Of a stretch of 64,000 bases of DNA, positions 1-9,210 are shown piece by piece. Both the position numbers and the translations under genes were made by a program. Every line of letters starts with the position of its first letter. The stretch's first letter is position 1. Source of the DNA: Pseudomonadota bacterium (GTDB lineage: Bacteria > Bdellovibrionota > Bacteriovoracia > Bacteriovoracales > Bacteriovoracaceae); the NCBI GenBank assembly GCA_027487515.1, contig JAIYDL010000018.1:186001-250000 (forward strand), given 5' to 3'. Under the pieces are notes generated by a model. It searched no databases. It saw only the letters and a program-made list of their open reading frames with translations, and had not been told where the DNA came from.

Positions 1-251
1 TGGCAAAAGTTTCTCCGGTCACAGGCGTAGTAGGCATTCAGAACTTCGAACACGCGACTACCCCACTGGGCGACAAGCTTTCCCTTCAGGAGGTTCTTTC
101 CCCGCACCTTCCGAAGGTCTGTGCTCTGAAAGATCACTTTGTTCTTGAGACCGCCGATGGTTCGGACCTTCTGGACTCGGTACTGGGCGGCGAAGCTCTC
201 AAGAGGCAAGAGAAGAACAAAAAACACAGTGACGAGGAAAAATTTAGTCAT
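1..251 (-). CDS. Partial secreted hypothetical protein (runs off the left edge)
   Basis: The minus strand from ATG at 249-251 reads MTKFFLVTVFFVLLLPLESFAAQYRVQKVRTIGGLKNKVIFQSTDLRKVRGKNLLKGKL... It has a signal peptide and is open to the window edge. It is not in the supplied ORF track. Confidence 0.7.
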   Translation of the reverse strand, partial: MTKFFLVTVFFVLLLPLESFAAQYRVQKVRTIGGLKNKVIFQSTDLRKVRGKNLLKGKLVAQWGSRVFEVLNAYYACDRRNFC

Positions 252-433
252 GGAAACCTCCAAAAAATTTCTCCCTCTATAGCGGAATTAGAATAAGAAT
301 GGGAACAGAGACTGCACCGAGTCATTAAAAATAGACTCGAATGTTCAAGTTCTACTCCCCTCCCCACCCTGGGGGCCCTCCGTCAATCCGCTGGGAGATA
401 CGGACTGTTGAAGACTCAGAATTTGAACTATAA

Positions 434-1396
434 TTGTCAGACCACGACTCCATTCCGAGGAACCTTATGCCCGGGCCAACGCAGGCACTCATCGATGAAC
501 TCCACTTGAAGTACGCGGGCCTTCGAGAAGGATCTGCGGCCACGTACATCCCCGAGCTCGCCAAGGCGAGCACAGAGCACTTCGGGATCGTCGTCGCCGG
601 CGTCGACGGAAGTCTCATCGCCGCAGGAGATACGGAGGTTCTATTCAGCCTTCAGTCGACCTCCAAGCCCCTGACCTACGGCCTCGTTCTGGAAGACTTT
701 GGGAGAGAATTCGTGCTCTCGAAAGTTGGCGTCGAACCCACGGGAGAAGCCTTTAACTCCATCGTCGAACTTGAAAAGCACACCCACCGTCCCTACAATC
801 CCATGATCAACTCCGGCGCCATCGCCGTGAGCTCGCTCATCCGTGGGGCATCGGCCGAGGCACGACTCCAACGCGTTCTGGGCCTCTTCGAGGGCTACGC
901 CGGTAGACCCCTCGCTTACGATAAGAAGATTTTTGAATCGGAGAAGAACACTGCCCATCGGAACCGATCCATTGCCCATCTGCTGCGCCATTTTTCAGTG
1001 ATCGGTGATGACATCGACGACTCCTTGGACCTGTACTTTCAGCAGTGCTCAATCCTCGCCAACACCCGAGACCTCGCTCTCATCGCCGCAACCCTCGCGG
1101 GGGGTGGGATAAATCCGCGAACCGGAAAACGGGCCGTCCAGGAGAAGTACGTCGGAGACATCCTCAGTCTCATGTTCACCTGTGGCATGTACGACTCCTC
1201 TGGTGAATGGGCCTACTCCGTGGGGATACCCGCTAAAAGCGGTGTCTCAGGGGCCATCTTCGGCGTCGTCCCAGGGAAGCTTGGCATCGCGGTGTTTTCG
1301 CCGCCCATCGATGAGAAGGGCCACTCGCTGCGAGGCATGGCAGTGTTCAAAGAACTCTCCCAACGCTTAAACCTCTCCATCTTCCGGCACCTATGA
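434..1396 (+). CDS. glsA: Glutaminase (serine-dependent, beta-lactamase-fold)
   Basis: Typical glutaminase motifs: YIPELAKAS, G..D......GD....F..QS.SK...Y, EPTGEAFNSI, PYNPMINSGAI, VSGAIFGVVPGKLGIAVFSPP. TTG start. Confidence 0.93.
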   Translation: MSDHDSIPRNLMPGPTQALIDELHLKYAGLREGSAATYIPELAKASTEHFGIVVAGVDGSLIAAGDTEVLFSLQSTSKPLTYGLVLEDFGREFVLSKVGVEPTGEAFNSIVELEKHTHRPYNPMINSGAIAVSSLIRGASAEARLQRVLGLFEGYAGRPLAYDKKIFESEKNTAHRNRSIAHLLRHFSVIGDDIDDSLDLYFQQCSILANTRDLALIAATLAGGGINPRTGKRAVQEKYVGDILSLMFTCGMYDSSGEWAYSVGIPAKSGVSGAIFGVVPGKLGIAVFSPPIDEKGHSLRGMAVFKELSQRLNLSIFRHL

Positions 1397-2454
1397 AACA
1401 CCTCTTCGTGAAATGGATTCCGATCGAACAAATCCAACCGCTCATTAGCTACGAGGCCTTCCTGGTCTCGAGCGGTCTCATCGTCGTGGCCTGGATCTTT
1501 TATAAACTCCTCCTCGGGAAAATCTCCCCGCGCCGGCACGGGCAACTGCGCGAGCGCTTTCTCATTACCTCGCTCTTCGTGAGCCTCTCGGGCCTCCTGG
1601 CCGGAGTCTACTGGATCCTCTTCTGGCAGCACCTGCAGGAGCCGTTTCTTCAGAAGCTCTCGAGTTACCTGGGCCTCGTCACTCTCTTCGTGGGTGCCGT
1701 CGGCGTCATCAAGATCGCCCAGATCTACGTCTACCTCTACCTCTTCTTTTCCAACATGACGACCGGTGTCCCTCGGTTGATCGCAAACTTGTTCACCTTC
1801 GTCTTCTCCGTCTTCCTGTTCGGTCTCATCGGATCCAGCGTGTTTGGTCTCAACATCGCAACCGTGGCGACGACCTCGGCCGTGTTCTCCCTCGTTCTAG
1901 GTCTGGCACTCCAGGATACCCTCGGGAACCTCTTCTCCGGTCTGGCGCTCCAGATCGACCGCCCCTTCCACATCAACGACTGGGTGGAGATCCAGGACGG
2001 GGATCAGAAATGGGTGGGCCAGATCTACGAGATCAACTGGCGCGCGACGTTTCTCATGAGTTTTGCCGACGAGCTGATCATGTTTCCGAATAAAACCATC
2101 GCCCAGAGTAAGATCATCATCCTGTCGCAGACCCTGCGACCGGTGCGCCTGAACCAGGTCTACCGCTTTAGCTATGACACTCCCATCGAGGAAGCGAAGG
2201 CGGCCCTCCTGAGCGGAGTCCAGGGCTTCCCAGGAATCATGAAAGAGCCCGGTCCCACCACCCTCGTCACTGAGGTCACGGAGTCCTGGATGACGATCAA
2301 GCTCTTCTACTCACTCTACGACTACGGCACTCGCTACCAACTCCATGATGCCGTCGCCTCGAAGATCATGCGTGTGCTGCGAGAGAGGAAGATCCGTCTT
2401 GCGCACCCGACCCTCACACTCGATCCTCAGAGCCTCGCATCCAGAGATACATAG
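1393..2454 (+). CDS. MscS-family mechanosensitive ion channel
   Basis: N-terminal TM helices followed by the MscS core (ALQDTLGNLFSGLALQIDRPFHINDWVEI... NWRATFLMSFADELIMFPN). Overlaps the glsA stop by 4 nt. Confidence 0.88.
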   Translation: MKHLFVKWIPIEQIQPLISYEAFLVSSGLIVVAWIFYKLLLGKISPRRHGQLRERFLITSLFVSLSGLLAGVYWILFWQHLQEPFLQKLSSYLGLVTLFVGAVGVIKIAQIYVYLYLFFSNMTTGVPRLIANLFTFVFSVFLFGLIGSSVFGLNIATVATTSAVFSLVLGLALQDTLGNLFSGLALQIDRPFHINDWVEIQDGDQKWVGQIYEINWRATFLMSFADELIMFPNKTIAQSKIIILSQTLRPVRLNQVYRFSYDTPIEEAKAALLSGVQGFPGIMKEPGPTTLVTEVTESWMTIKLFYSLYDYGTRYQLHDAVASKIMRVLRERKIRLAHPTLTLDPQSLASRDT

Positions 2455-5400
2455 AGGGCAAGAACACCAGAGTCAAAACCGTCGAAAAGAGGATCCCTCC
2501 GATCACCACCGTGGCGAGGGGCCGTTGAACTTCGGACCCAAGGCCCGTGTTAAGCGCCATCGGGATGAAGCCCAGGGACGCCACGAGGGCTGTCATCACC
2601 ACGGGCCGAAGCCGCGAGAGAGTTCCGTCAATGACGGTTTCACGGAGATGGGTATGAAAGGGAGCTAACTGCCGGAAGACGGTGAGAAGCACGATCCCAT
2701 TCAGAAGGGCGATGCCAATTAGAGCGATGAAGCCCACCGCGGCCGAGAGCGAGAGGTGAATGTCTCGGAAATAGAGGGCGAAGATCCCTCCGAAGGCGGC
2801 GAACGGGACACAGAGGAAGATCAGAAGGGCATCCTTGAAGGAAGAGAATTCTCGCCAGAGGATGAAGAGGATCAGCAGGAGGGTGAAGGGGATGATCACA
2901 AAGAGTCGGGCCCGGGCCCGCTCGAGATTGTTGAACTGGCCCCCGAGGTGGAGGCGATGCCCAGCTTTCACCGGAGTGTCCGCAACAATTTTTTTCACGT
3001 CGTTCACAAAGCCCATGGTGTCCCGGTTGGCGATGTTAAGAGAGAGCGCAGCGTAGCGCTCGCCCCAGTTCCGAGCAATCGTCGTGACCTGATCGACCAG
3101 CTCGATGGCCGCGATCGACTCCAGGGGTACCGATCCGCTCTCGGGCAGCCGCACCGGGAGCGTACGGATGTTGGCGAGATCATTTCTAAACTCCTCCGAG
3201 AGGTGGATGACGATGGGGTACTTTCGAGTCCCCGCGACCCAACCCCCGACCCGAGTGCCTCGCATGAAGCTCACGATGGTGTGATTAAACTCCTCCAACG
3301 AGATCCCCAACTGGGCGAGCTTCGTGAAGTTGGGTTTCACATCGATGACCCGGCTTTTCCGGAGTGCGGTCAGAGGATCAAGCTCGACGCCCTCAAGGCC
3401 CGAGACCTTGCCCACTCGCTCTTCCAAGAGGGCCATGGTCTCCATCAGGTAAGCGAGCTCCGGGCCCTGGACACGAAGAGAGACATCGGCCCGAGATCCT
3501 TCGAGCATCTCATTGAAGCGCATCTCAATCGGTTGGGTGGAACTGAGTTCCTGCTCGAAGCCGAGGCTCTCGATGCGCGCCTTTACGGCAGCGAAAAGTT
3601 CATCCTTTGAGCCAAACCGCCAAGTCCCTCGGTCCTTGTTGAGGAGTAGGAACATGTCCGTTAAATGGACCCCCATCGGATCCGTCGCCGATTCCGGAGT
3701 TCCAAGGCGGGAGAAGATCTGATCGATCTCCGGAAAGTCCCGGATCGCTGCCTCCAGGGCCGTCTGCTGCCGGAGGGCCTCTTCGAGCGAGACCCGAGAA
3801 TTCCGGGTCACGTTGACCACCAGGTCACCCTCATCGAGCTGAGGGATGAAATCCGCACCCAGTTGAAGGAAAGTGAGGGTCGCCAGGACAAGAAGGAGGA
3901 GACCGCCGGCCAGGAGGAATTTAGGGACCTCTAATGAGCGCCGCAAGAGTGGGCCATAGACCGCTCGGAGCTTCCGGAAAATCCACGTGTCGTGATCGCC
4001 CTCCTCGCCCTCCTTGATGTCGGGGAGCTGGATGAATTTTGACACGAGCACAGGGATGAGGAAGATAGTGAAGAGAAGAGACCAGCCGAGAGTTAAAAGG
4101 ACGGTGTACGCCATCGGGCGGAACATCTTCCCTTCGATCCCTTCGAGGAGGAGGATCGGCAGATAGACGAGCATGATGAGAAAAAGTCCGAACACCACAG
4201 GCCGCATGACGACCCGGGCCTTCTCGAAGACGATTTCGTCTTTTGATAAGCGCACCCGCTCCTGTGGCCCGAGCGCGTAGAAGCCAGCGATCAGGGTCTC
4301 TACCAGGACCACCGCACCATCGACCACAAGCCCGAAGTCAATCGCCCCTAAGCTCATGAGGTTCCCGGAGATGTCGAGGCTCCGCATGCCTAAAGTCGTT
4401 CCCAGCATCGACAGAGGAATCACCAAGCAAACGATGAGCGCCGCGCGGAAGTGGCCGAGGAGGACGAGCAGGACTAAGATCACGAGCACGGCCCCCTCCG
4501 CCAAGCTCTTCACGACCGTTTTCAGCGTCGTGTTGACCAAAAAAGCACGGGAGTAGAGGTGAGTGAGTAAGACGTTGTCCGGAAGCTTAAGGTCCTTTAA
4601 GGCAAGTTCGACGTCCGAGCTCACCGCGCGCCCATTTCCCCCGCTCTTCATCAAGACCGTCCCGAGGACAGTTTCTTCGCCATTGAGGGTGGCGCTCCCG
4701 AGGCGTTGAGCAGCGTCGAACGAGACCGTGGCGAAATCCCTCAGAAGAATCGGAGATCCGTTGAAGCGCAGGCCTAGGGAGATGCCGCCGATGTCTTCCG
4801 GGTCCTCGAGGTTGGTACTCGCCCTGAGGATCAGCGCCTCGGGCCCAATCCGCACACTGCCACCGCCAAAACTCTCCCCGAGCCCCGAGAGCTTGCGCTC
4901 CACTTGATCGAGGGTGAGGCCTAGAGCGATGAGCTTTCGCGGATCGATGTTGATGTGAAGCTCTTTCTTGTAGCCTCCGTTGGAGTCGACGTCCGCGACG
5001 TCCTTGATCCGGCGCAAGTGTGGCCGGACTTCAAAGTCCTGAAGCTCCCGGAGATAGAGCAGCGCCGCTTCCTTACTCGCAAAAGGCTTCGCTCCCGGTT
5101 TGAGTGAGAGCGAGTACATGTACACTTCACCCAGGCCCGTAGAGATGGGTGCGAGTTCCGGCGCCACACCGTCGGGGAGCTGCCCCAGGACGGACTGGAG
5201 CTTCTCTGAAACCTGCTGGCGTGCCCAGTAGATGTCAGTCTCGTCGTCAAAAATCAGCGTCACTTGCGAGAGGCCAAACTTCGAAATCGATCGCATGTCA
5301 TGGAGCTTCCCCAGGCCCATCATCTCGTACTCAATGGGCTGCGTGACTGTGAGCTCAACTTTTTCGGGGTCAATCCCCTGGGTCTTCGTGTTGATCACGA

Positions 5401-5566
5401 CCTGAACGTTGGTGATGTCCGGAACGGCATCGATGGAGAGGTCGTTGACCTTCGTCACCGTGAGCCCGAGGAAGATCGCGGTGAGGGTCAGGACCCAGAA
5501 CTTGTTCGAGAGCGCCCACCACAGGCAGGCATCGAGGAGGGATTTCTTTTCTACATCGGCTGCCAC
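2414..5566 (-). CDS. CzcA/CusA-type heavy-metal efflux RND permease
   Basis: 1050 aa. HME-RND signatures: IDAVPDITNVQVVINTKTQGIDPEKVE, the TM4 relay DFGLVVDGAVVLVE (divalent-cation type), GADFIPQLDEGDL. Confidence 0.93.
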   Translation of the reverse strand: MAADVEKKSLLDACLWWALSNKFWVLTLTAIFLGLTVTKVNDLSIDAVPDITNVQVVINTKTQGIDPEKVELTVTQPIEYEMMGLGKLHDMRSISKFGLSQVTLIFDDETDIYWARQQVSEKLQSVLGQLPDGVAPELAPISTGLGEVYMYSLSLKPGAKPFASKEAALLYLRELQDFEVRPHLRRIKDVADVDSNGGYKKELHINIDPRKLIALGLTLDQVERKLSGLGESFGGGSVRIGPEALILRASTNLEDPEDIGGISLGLRFNGSPILLRDFATVSFDAAQRLGSATLNGEETVLGTVLMKSGGNGRAVSSDVELALKDLKLPDNVLLTHLYSRAFLVNTTLKTVVKSLAEGAVLVILVLLVLLGHFRAALIVCLVIPLSMLGTTLGMRSLDISGNLMSLGAIDFGLVVDGAVVLVETLIAGFYALGPQERVRLSKDEIVFEKARVVMRPVVFGLFLIMLVYLPILLLEGIEGKMFRPMAYTVLLTLGWSLLFTIFLIPVLVSKFIQLPDIKEGEEGDHDTWIFRKLRAVYGPLLRRSLEVPKFLLAGGLLLLVLATLTFLQLGADFIPQLDEGDLVVNVTRNSRVSLEEALRQQTALEAAIRDFPEIDQIFSRLGTPESATDPMGVHLTDMFLLLNKDRGTWRFGSKDELFAAVKARIESLGFEQELSSTQPIEMRFNEMLEGSRADVSLRVQGPELAYLMETMALLEERVGKVSGLEGVELDPLTALRKSRVIDVKPNFTKLAQLGISLEEFNHTIVSFMRGTRVGGWVAGTRKYPIVIHLSEEFRNDLANIRTLPVRLPESGSVPLESIAAIELVDQVTTIARNWGERYAALSLNIANRDTMGFVNDVKKIVADTPVKAGHRLHLGGQFNNLERARARLFVIIPFTLLLILFILWREFSSFKDALLIFLCVPFAAFGGIFALYFRDIHLSLSAAVGFIALIGIALLNGIVLLTVFRQLAPFHTHLRETVIDGTLSRLRPVVMTALVASLGFIPMALNTGLGSEVQRPLATVVIGGILFSTVLTLVFLPSMYLWMRGSEDRV

Positions 5567-6843
5567 GAAAGTTCCTCTTTTCTAGTGATTTGGGAGTCAC
5601 TCAAAGTTTCCAGGTACAGAACCCACGCGTGGTACACTTCATCGATCACTTCGTGGAACTGCGTTTCCGCCTGGAGAAAGACGTTCGCATCGATCAATCC
5701 TTGGCGGAAACCGGCTTCCGCCTCCTGGAGGGAGCGCTCAGTTTTCGGAATGAGGTCCGGAGAGAAGCGCTTGATCCGAGCGCGCGCCAGGGTGAGTTCT
5801 TCAGAGAGCTTCAGGAGTTTGAGGCCCACCTCGCGCTCGACCTGCCGGAGCTCGTGCTCCCCGACTCGTCGGCGGACACTGGCCGCTTCGAGCCGCCCGT
5901 CTCCCGTGTCCCAGAGGGGAACCGTGAAACCTAGGATGACGTAGTTAAAGTAGTTTCTCGGGGCCACGGCTTCCAGTCGATGCCCTGCTCCCAGCAACAG
6001 GTCCGGACGCCGCTCCTTCCGAGCAAGCTCGGCTTCCAGGGTTGCTCCGCGAAGATTATCTCTCGCCAAGGTGAGCTCCAGAGACGCTGATTGCTCCGGG
6101 AGCGAAGGAGTCGTTTCCAACACCTCTTTAGGAAGCGAAAACCGGAGGTCCTGGGGGAGGAATTGTTTCCCCGTCCAGAATTCGAGATCGGCCAGCGCAC
6201 GCTTGAGTTCACTGGCCTTCTCCTCCTGGTACCCCTCGATTCTTAGGAGTGCCGTGCGAATCAAGGCGAGTTCAACGCGCTGGCGAGAAGACACGCGGGG
6301 CCTTGACTCGATGTTGGATTTGATAAGACCAAGCCTACGCGAGCGCTCGACTCGATGCTCATAAAGGGCTTGGGCCGTTGTCACTCTCCAGCCCGCAAGG
6401 ACCGCTTGATGCCGGACCCAGAGCCGGTAAAATTCAGAGCGCGTCTTCTGCTGTGACACCGCAAGCTCCCCCAACTGGCGCCGCAGACCGAAGCGATCCG
6501 AGAGGGGAATCGGCTGGGTGAGGGAAACCTCCGTTGTCGCCCCCTGAGAACTGCCGGAGCGGAGGGTTCCGAACTGGCCGGAGAAGAGTGGGTTTTGCCA
6601 ACGGCCAGCGGTACTCGCATCCGCTTTCAGCGCCCGGGCCTCGAGCTCCTGGGCCTGAAGAGATAAAGATCGTTCTGTGGCCAGGGTCTTCAGTTCTTCA
6701 AAGGTCGCGGCACACAGGTCAAAGATCATGAGAAAGGTACAGATGAGCAGCATGCAGAAAGTCTCCTCGCTCGAGCCTAGCAAATTTGGTGTCGAAACTC
6801 TCATGGAATCTTTCAAATTTTCATCTGGCGCATCCCTCGACAT
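5551..6843 (-). CDS. TolC/CzcC-like outer-membrane efflux protein
   Basis: Alpha-helical OMF pattern with two repeats, ...FSGQFGTLRSGSSQGATTEVSLTQPIPLSDRFGLRRQ... Overlaps the downstream RND gene. The true start may be internal. Confidence 0.82.
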   Translation of the reverse strand: MSRDAPDENLKDSMRVSTPNLLGSSEETFCMLLICTFLMIFDLCAATFEELKTLATERSLSLQAQELEARALKADASTAGRWQNPLFSGQFGTLRSGSSQGATTEVSLTQPIPLSDRFGLRRQLGELAVSQQKTRSEFYRLWVRHQAVLAGWRVTTAQALYEHRVERSRRLGLIKSNIESRPRVSSRQRVELALIRTALLRIEGYQEEKASELKRALADLEFWTGKQFLPQDLRFSLPKEVLETTPSLPEQSASLELTLARDNLRGATLEAELARKERRPDLLLGAGHRLEAVAPRNYFNYVILGFTVPLWDTGDGRLEAASVRRRVGEHELRQVEREVGLKLLKLSEELTLARARIKRFSPDLIPKTERSLQEAEAGFRQGLIDANVFLQAETQFHEVIDEVYHAWVLYLETLSDSQITRKEELSWQPM

Positions 6844-6891
6844 CTTGCTTCAAGATTGGGTAGAGTTTCAGTACCCAAACAGGAGTTCCTC

Positions 6892-8061
6892 GTGAAACGA
6901 ATCTTTGCCCTCCTCGCTATCCTCTCTTCGCTGGACGCTTTTCCTCTGGATGAGATAGTCAAAAAAGAAGAATTTAAACTCGGGAGCTACACCACCGTTT
7001 CAGGAAAAACCATCCCCGAAGTTCGGTTTGGCTACGAGACCTACGGAAAACTTAACGCCGAGAAGTCGAACGCCATCTTGATCGCCCACTACTTCACCGG
7101 TAACTCCCACGCCGCCGGAAAGTATGCGGCCAGCGATGCTGGCCCCGGCTACTGGGATGGGATCATCGGTTCAGGGAAGGCCTTAGACACGGATAAATAC
7201 TTCATCATCGCCGTCGACTCCCTGGTGAACTTGACACCCGGAGAGCCCACGACAATCACGACGGGTCCTGCGAGCCGCAACCCGAAAACCAAAAGGCCCT
7301 ACGGCATGGGCTTCCCCTTGGTGGGCGTGAGGGACTTCGTGAACGTTCAGAAACGCCTGGTGGATTCCCTGGGAATTAAAAAACTCCTGGCCGTGACCGG
7401 GGCTTCCGGTGGGGCCGCCCAGGCGATGGAGTACGCCGTTGCCTTTCCCAAAGAGGTGGGAAAAGTTATCGCCGTCATCGGACCTGGCCTCTCCCTTCCG
7501 CCCTACACCATCGCCCTCCTGGACCTCTGGTCGGCACCGATCCTCCTTGATCCGAAATGGAGCAAGGGTCAGTACTACGGGAAAACGGCACCACTGGCGG
7601 GTCTAACGGAGTCGCTGAAGCTCATCACTCATTCATCGGTCTCCTTCGACTGGGCCCAGACCGTCGGGGGAGGCTTTGAGTCTGACTCGCGAGCACCGCT
7701 CACAGCTTATGAACACCGCTACGCCATCGAGGCCTTGCTCCAAACCAGAGGCGAGGCCCGTGCCTCGAAGATCGACGCCAACTCCCTCCTCTACATGGCC
7801 AAGGCGATCCAGTCATTTAACGTGGAAAATGAAACTTCTGCTCTTGCCGCTGAGGTCCTCTTCATTCCCGTGAGATCCGATTTGATTTTTCCTCCAGAGC
7901 TCTCCGTAGCTGCGGCCCGGACTCTTTGTACCAAAGGGAAAAAGGCGATGGTCTCTGTCCTCGAGACCACAGGAGGGCACCTCGATGGGCTCTTAAAGAT
8001 CGCCGAAGCGGCGACTCCGATAACCCAGTTCCTCAATGGTCAGCTCAAGAGCTGCCCCTAG
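6892..8061 (+). CDS. Secreted alpha/beta hydrolase, MetX (homoserine O-acetyltransferase)-like
   Basis: MetX-like FGYETYGKLNAEKSNAILIAHYFTGNSHAAG...GYWDGIIGSGKALDTDKYFIIAVDSL and a Ser nucleophile elbow TGASGGAAQAM. GTG at 6892 follows an AGGAG site and gives signal peptide VKRIFALLAILSSLDAFP (the track ORF begins at 6856). Confidence 0.85.
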   Translation: MKRIFALLAILSSLDAFPLDEIVKKEEFKLGSYTTVSGKTIPEVRFGYETYGKLNAEKSNAILIAHYFTGNSHAAGKYAASDAGPGYWDGIIGSGKALDTDKYFIIAVDSLVNLTPGEPTTITTGPASRNPKTKRPYGMGFPLVGVRDFVNVQKRLVDSLGIKKLLAVTGASGGAAQAMEYAVAFPKEVGKVIAVIGPGLSLPPYTIALLDLWSAPILLDPKWSKGQYYGKTAPLAGLTESLKLITHSSVSFDWAQTVGGGFESDSRAPLTAYEHRYAIEALLQTRGEARASKIDANSLLYMAKAIQSFNVENETSALAAEVLFIPVRSDLIFPPELSVAAARTLCTKGKKAMVSVLETTGGHLDGLLKIAEAATPITQFLNGQLKSCP

Positions 8062-8070
8062 CCTCACCCC

Positions 8071-8448
8071 ATGAGACTCTATTTAAAACAAACGCTGCTC
8101 GTCTTTTTGGGTTGTGCTTGCTGCCTCATGTTCAAAGATTCACTTTCCCTCGGGGCGGTCACCGCTGCGGCACTGACGGGTCTCATCGGGTCATTTGTCC
8201 ACCTCCCGCGGCTCATCGATCGGGACCAGCTCCAGGCCGCAGTCTACACTGGTGCCTTCATCGGGATGGGTTCCCCGGAGATCCTCTCTCAGCTCACCGA
8301 CGCAATCGGAGTATCGCTCGTTGGTGCAGGAGTCTTCCTTCTCCTTCGACCCTTCGGCGCGGGCATCGGCGGGAAGATGGGAACGGTCGCCTTTTTTTCT
8401 TCCTTCTTTTTTTTGGTCTTCCGGCGGGCATTCGCATGGTGGGGATGA
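8071..8448 (+). CDS. Small membrane protein, copy 1 of a tandem homologous pair
   Basis: 125 aa, hydrophobic segments, motif GAFIGMGSPE...RPFGAGIGGKMGTVAFFSS. Stop TGA overlaps the next ATG (ATGA at 8445-8448). Confidence 0.7.
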   Translation: MRLYLKQTLLVFLGCACCLMFKDSLSLGAVTAAALTGLIGSFVHLPRLIDRDQLQAAVYTGAFIGMGSPEILSQLTDAIGVSLVGAGVFLLLRPFGAGIGGKMGTVAFFSSFFFLVFRRAFAWWG

Positions 8449-8810
8449 TCATTCTCGTGTGCCTTGCGAGCTCCCAACTCACCCGGTTACTCACCGAGCG
8501 CTATTCGATCGGACTGGTCCGTGCCTCGGCGGGTTCCACGCTCGCCTTCGTCTTGCTACTTTCAATCTTTCCCGTCCCAGAAAAAGATACGGTCTCCGCG
8601 GCGTTCCTCGGTGCGTCCTTCATCGGGATGAGCCGTCCAAGCCTTTTCACAGCGCGGGATCTGTTGTTTGCCGCCTTGATCTTCGCGGGTTTCTTCCTTT
8701 ACGCACTTCCCTTCAATCAGGGACTAGGAGGCGCTCTTGGATTGGCCGCCTTCGGCTCCTCCCTGATCGTTCACCGGTTCCGCTACCGCCTGAGCCCTTC
8801 GCTTCCTTGA
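8445..8810 (+). CDS. Small membrane protein, copy 2 of a tandem homologous pair
   Basis: MIILVCLASSQLTRLLTERYSIGL...GASFIGMSRPSLFTA...LPFNQGLGGALGLAAFGSS aligns with copy 1. Starts in an ATGA overlap. The track shows it inside the longer frame 7926-8810. Confidence 0.7.
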   Translation: MIILVCLASSQLTRLLTERYSIGLVRASAGSTLAFVLLLSIFPVPEKDTVSAAFLGASFIGMSRPSLFTARDLLFAALIFAGFFLYALPFNQGLGGALGLAAFGSSLIVHRFRYRLSPSLP

Positions 8811-9172
8811 GAAATCTCTACAGTCACTATCTCTTTTAACGAAGACAAGAGGGTACGAACGTGTTCACGAGAGACAGACTCATCATCCGGAAGGGTCAAG
8901 AAGACGAAACGATTTCGTACGAAAATTTTTATCACCTCCGGGGCAAGGCAGAGGCCTAGGCCGAGTTGCAACAGCACCCGAGCGCGAAGTGCATCGTCGG
9001 CGCGCACATCCGGCACGTCACTAAACCGAGCGTAATCGATCCCGAAGGACGGTCCAAAGTCCCTCTCTAAAGGAAGGCCCCACCCAGGCTTCACTGGAGA
9101 ATCAAGCTCTCGCTCCATGAAGAATCTCGTCCCGATGAGCCTCAAGATGCGACGGACCTTTCCTCGCGCCAT
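8783..9172 (-). CDS. Hypothetical protein downstream of a sensor kinase
   Basis: 129-aa ORF that fills the gap on the same strand as the kinase. No family recognised. Confidence 0.4.
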   Translation of the reverse strand: MARGKVRRILRLIGTRFFMERELDSPVKPGWGLPLERDFGPSFGIDYARFSDVPDVRADDALRARVLLQLGLGLCLAPEVIKIFVRNRFVFLTLPDDESVSREHVRTLLSSLKEIVTVEISQGSEGLRR

Positions 9173-9210
9173 GTCCTTTCTCCTTGGTCAAGGTGGAGGT
9201 AAACACGGCC

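Noticed and set aside
2756-3610. 284-aa plus-strand ORF
   Set aside because: Antisense to the RND permease; highly charged shadow composition.
8390-8448. Possible frameshift joining 8071-8448 with the downstream frame
   Set aside because: T-rich tracts make this tempting, but the clean ATGA overlap, similar lengths and homology of the two products fit two coupled genes better. Not fully excluded.
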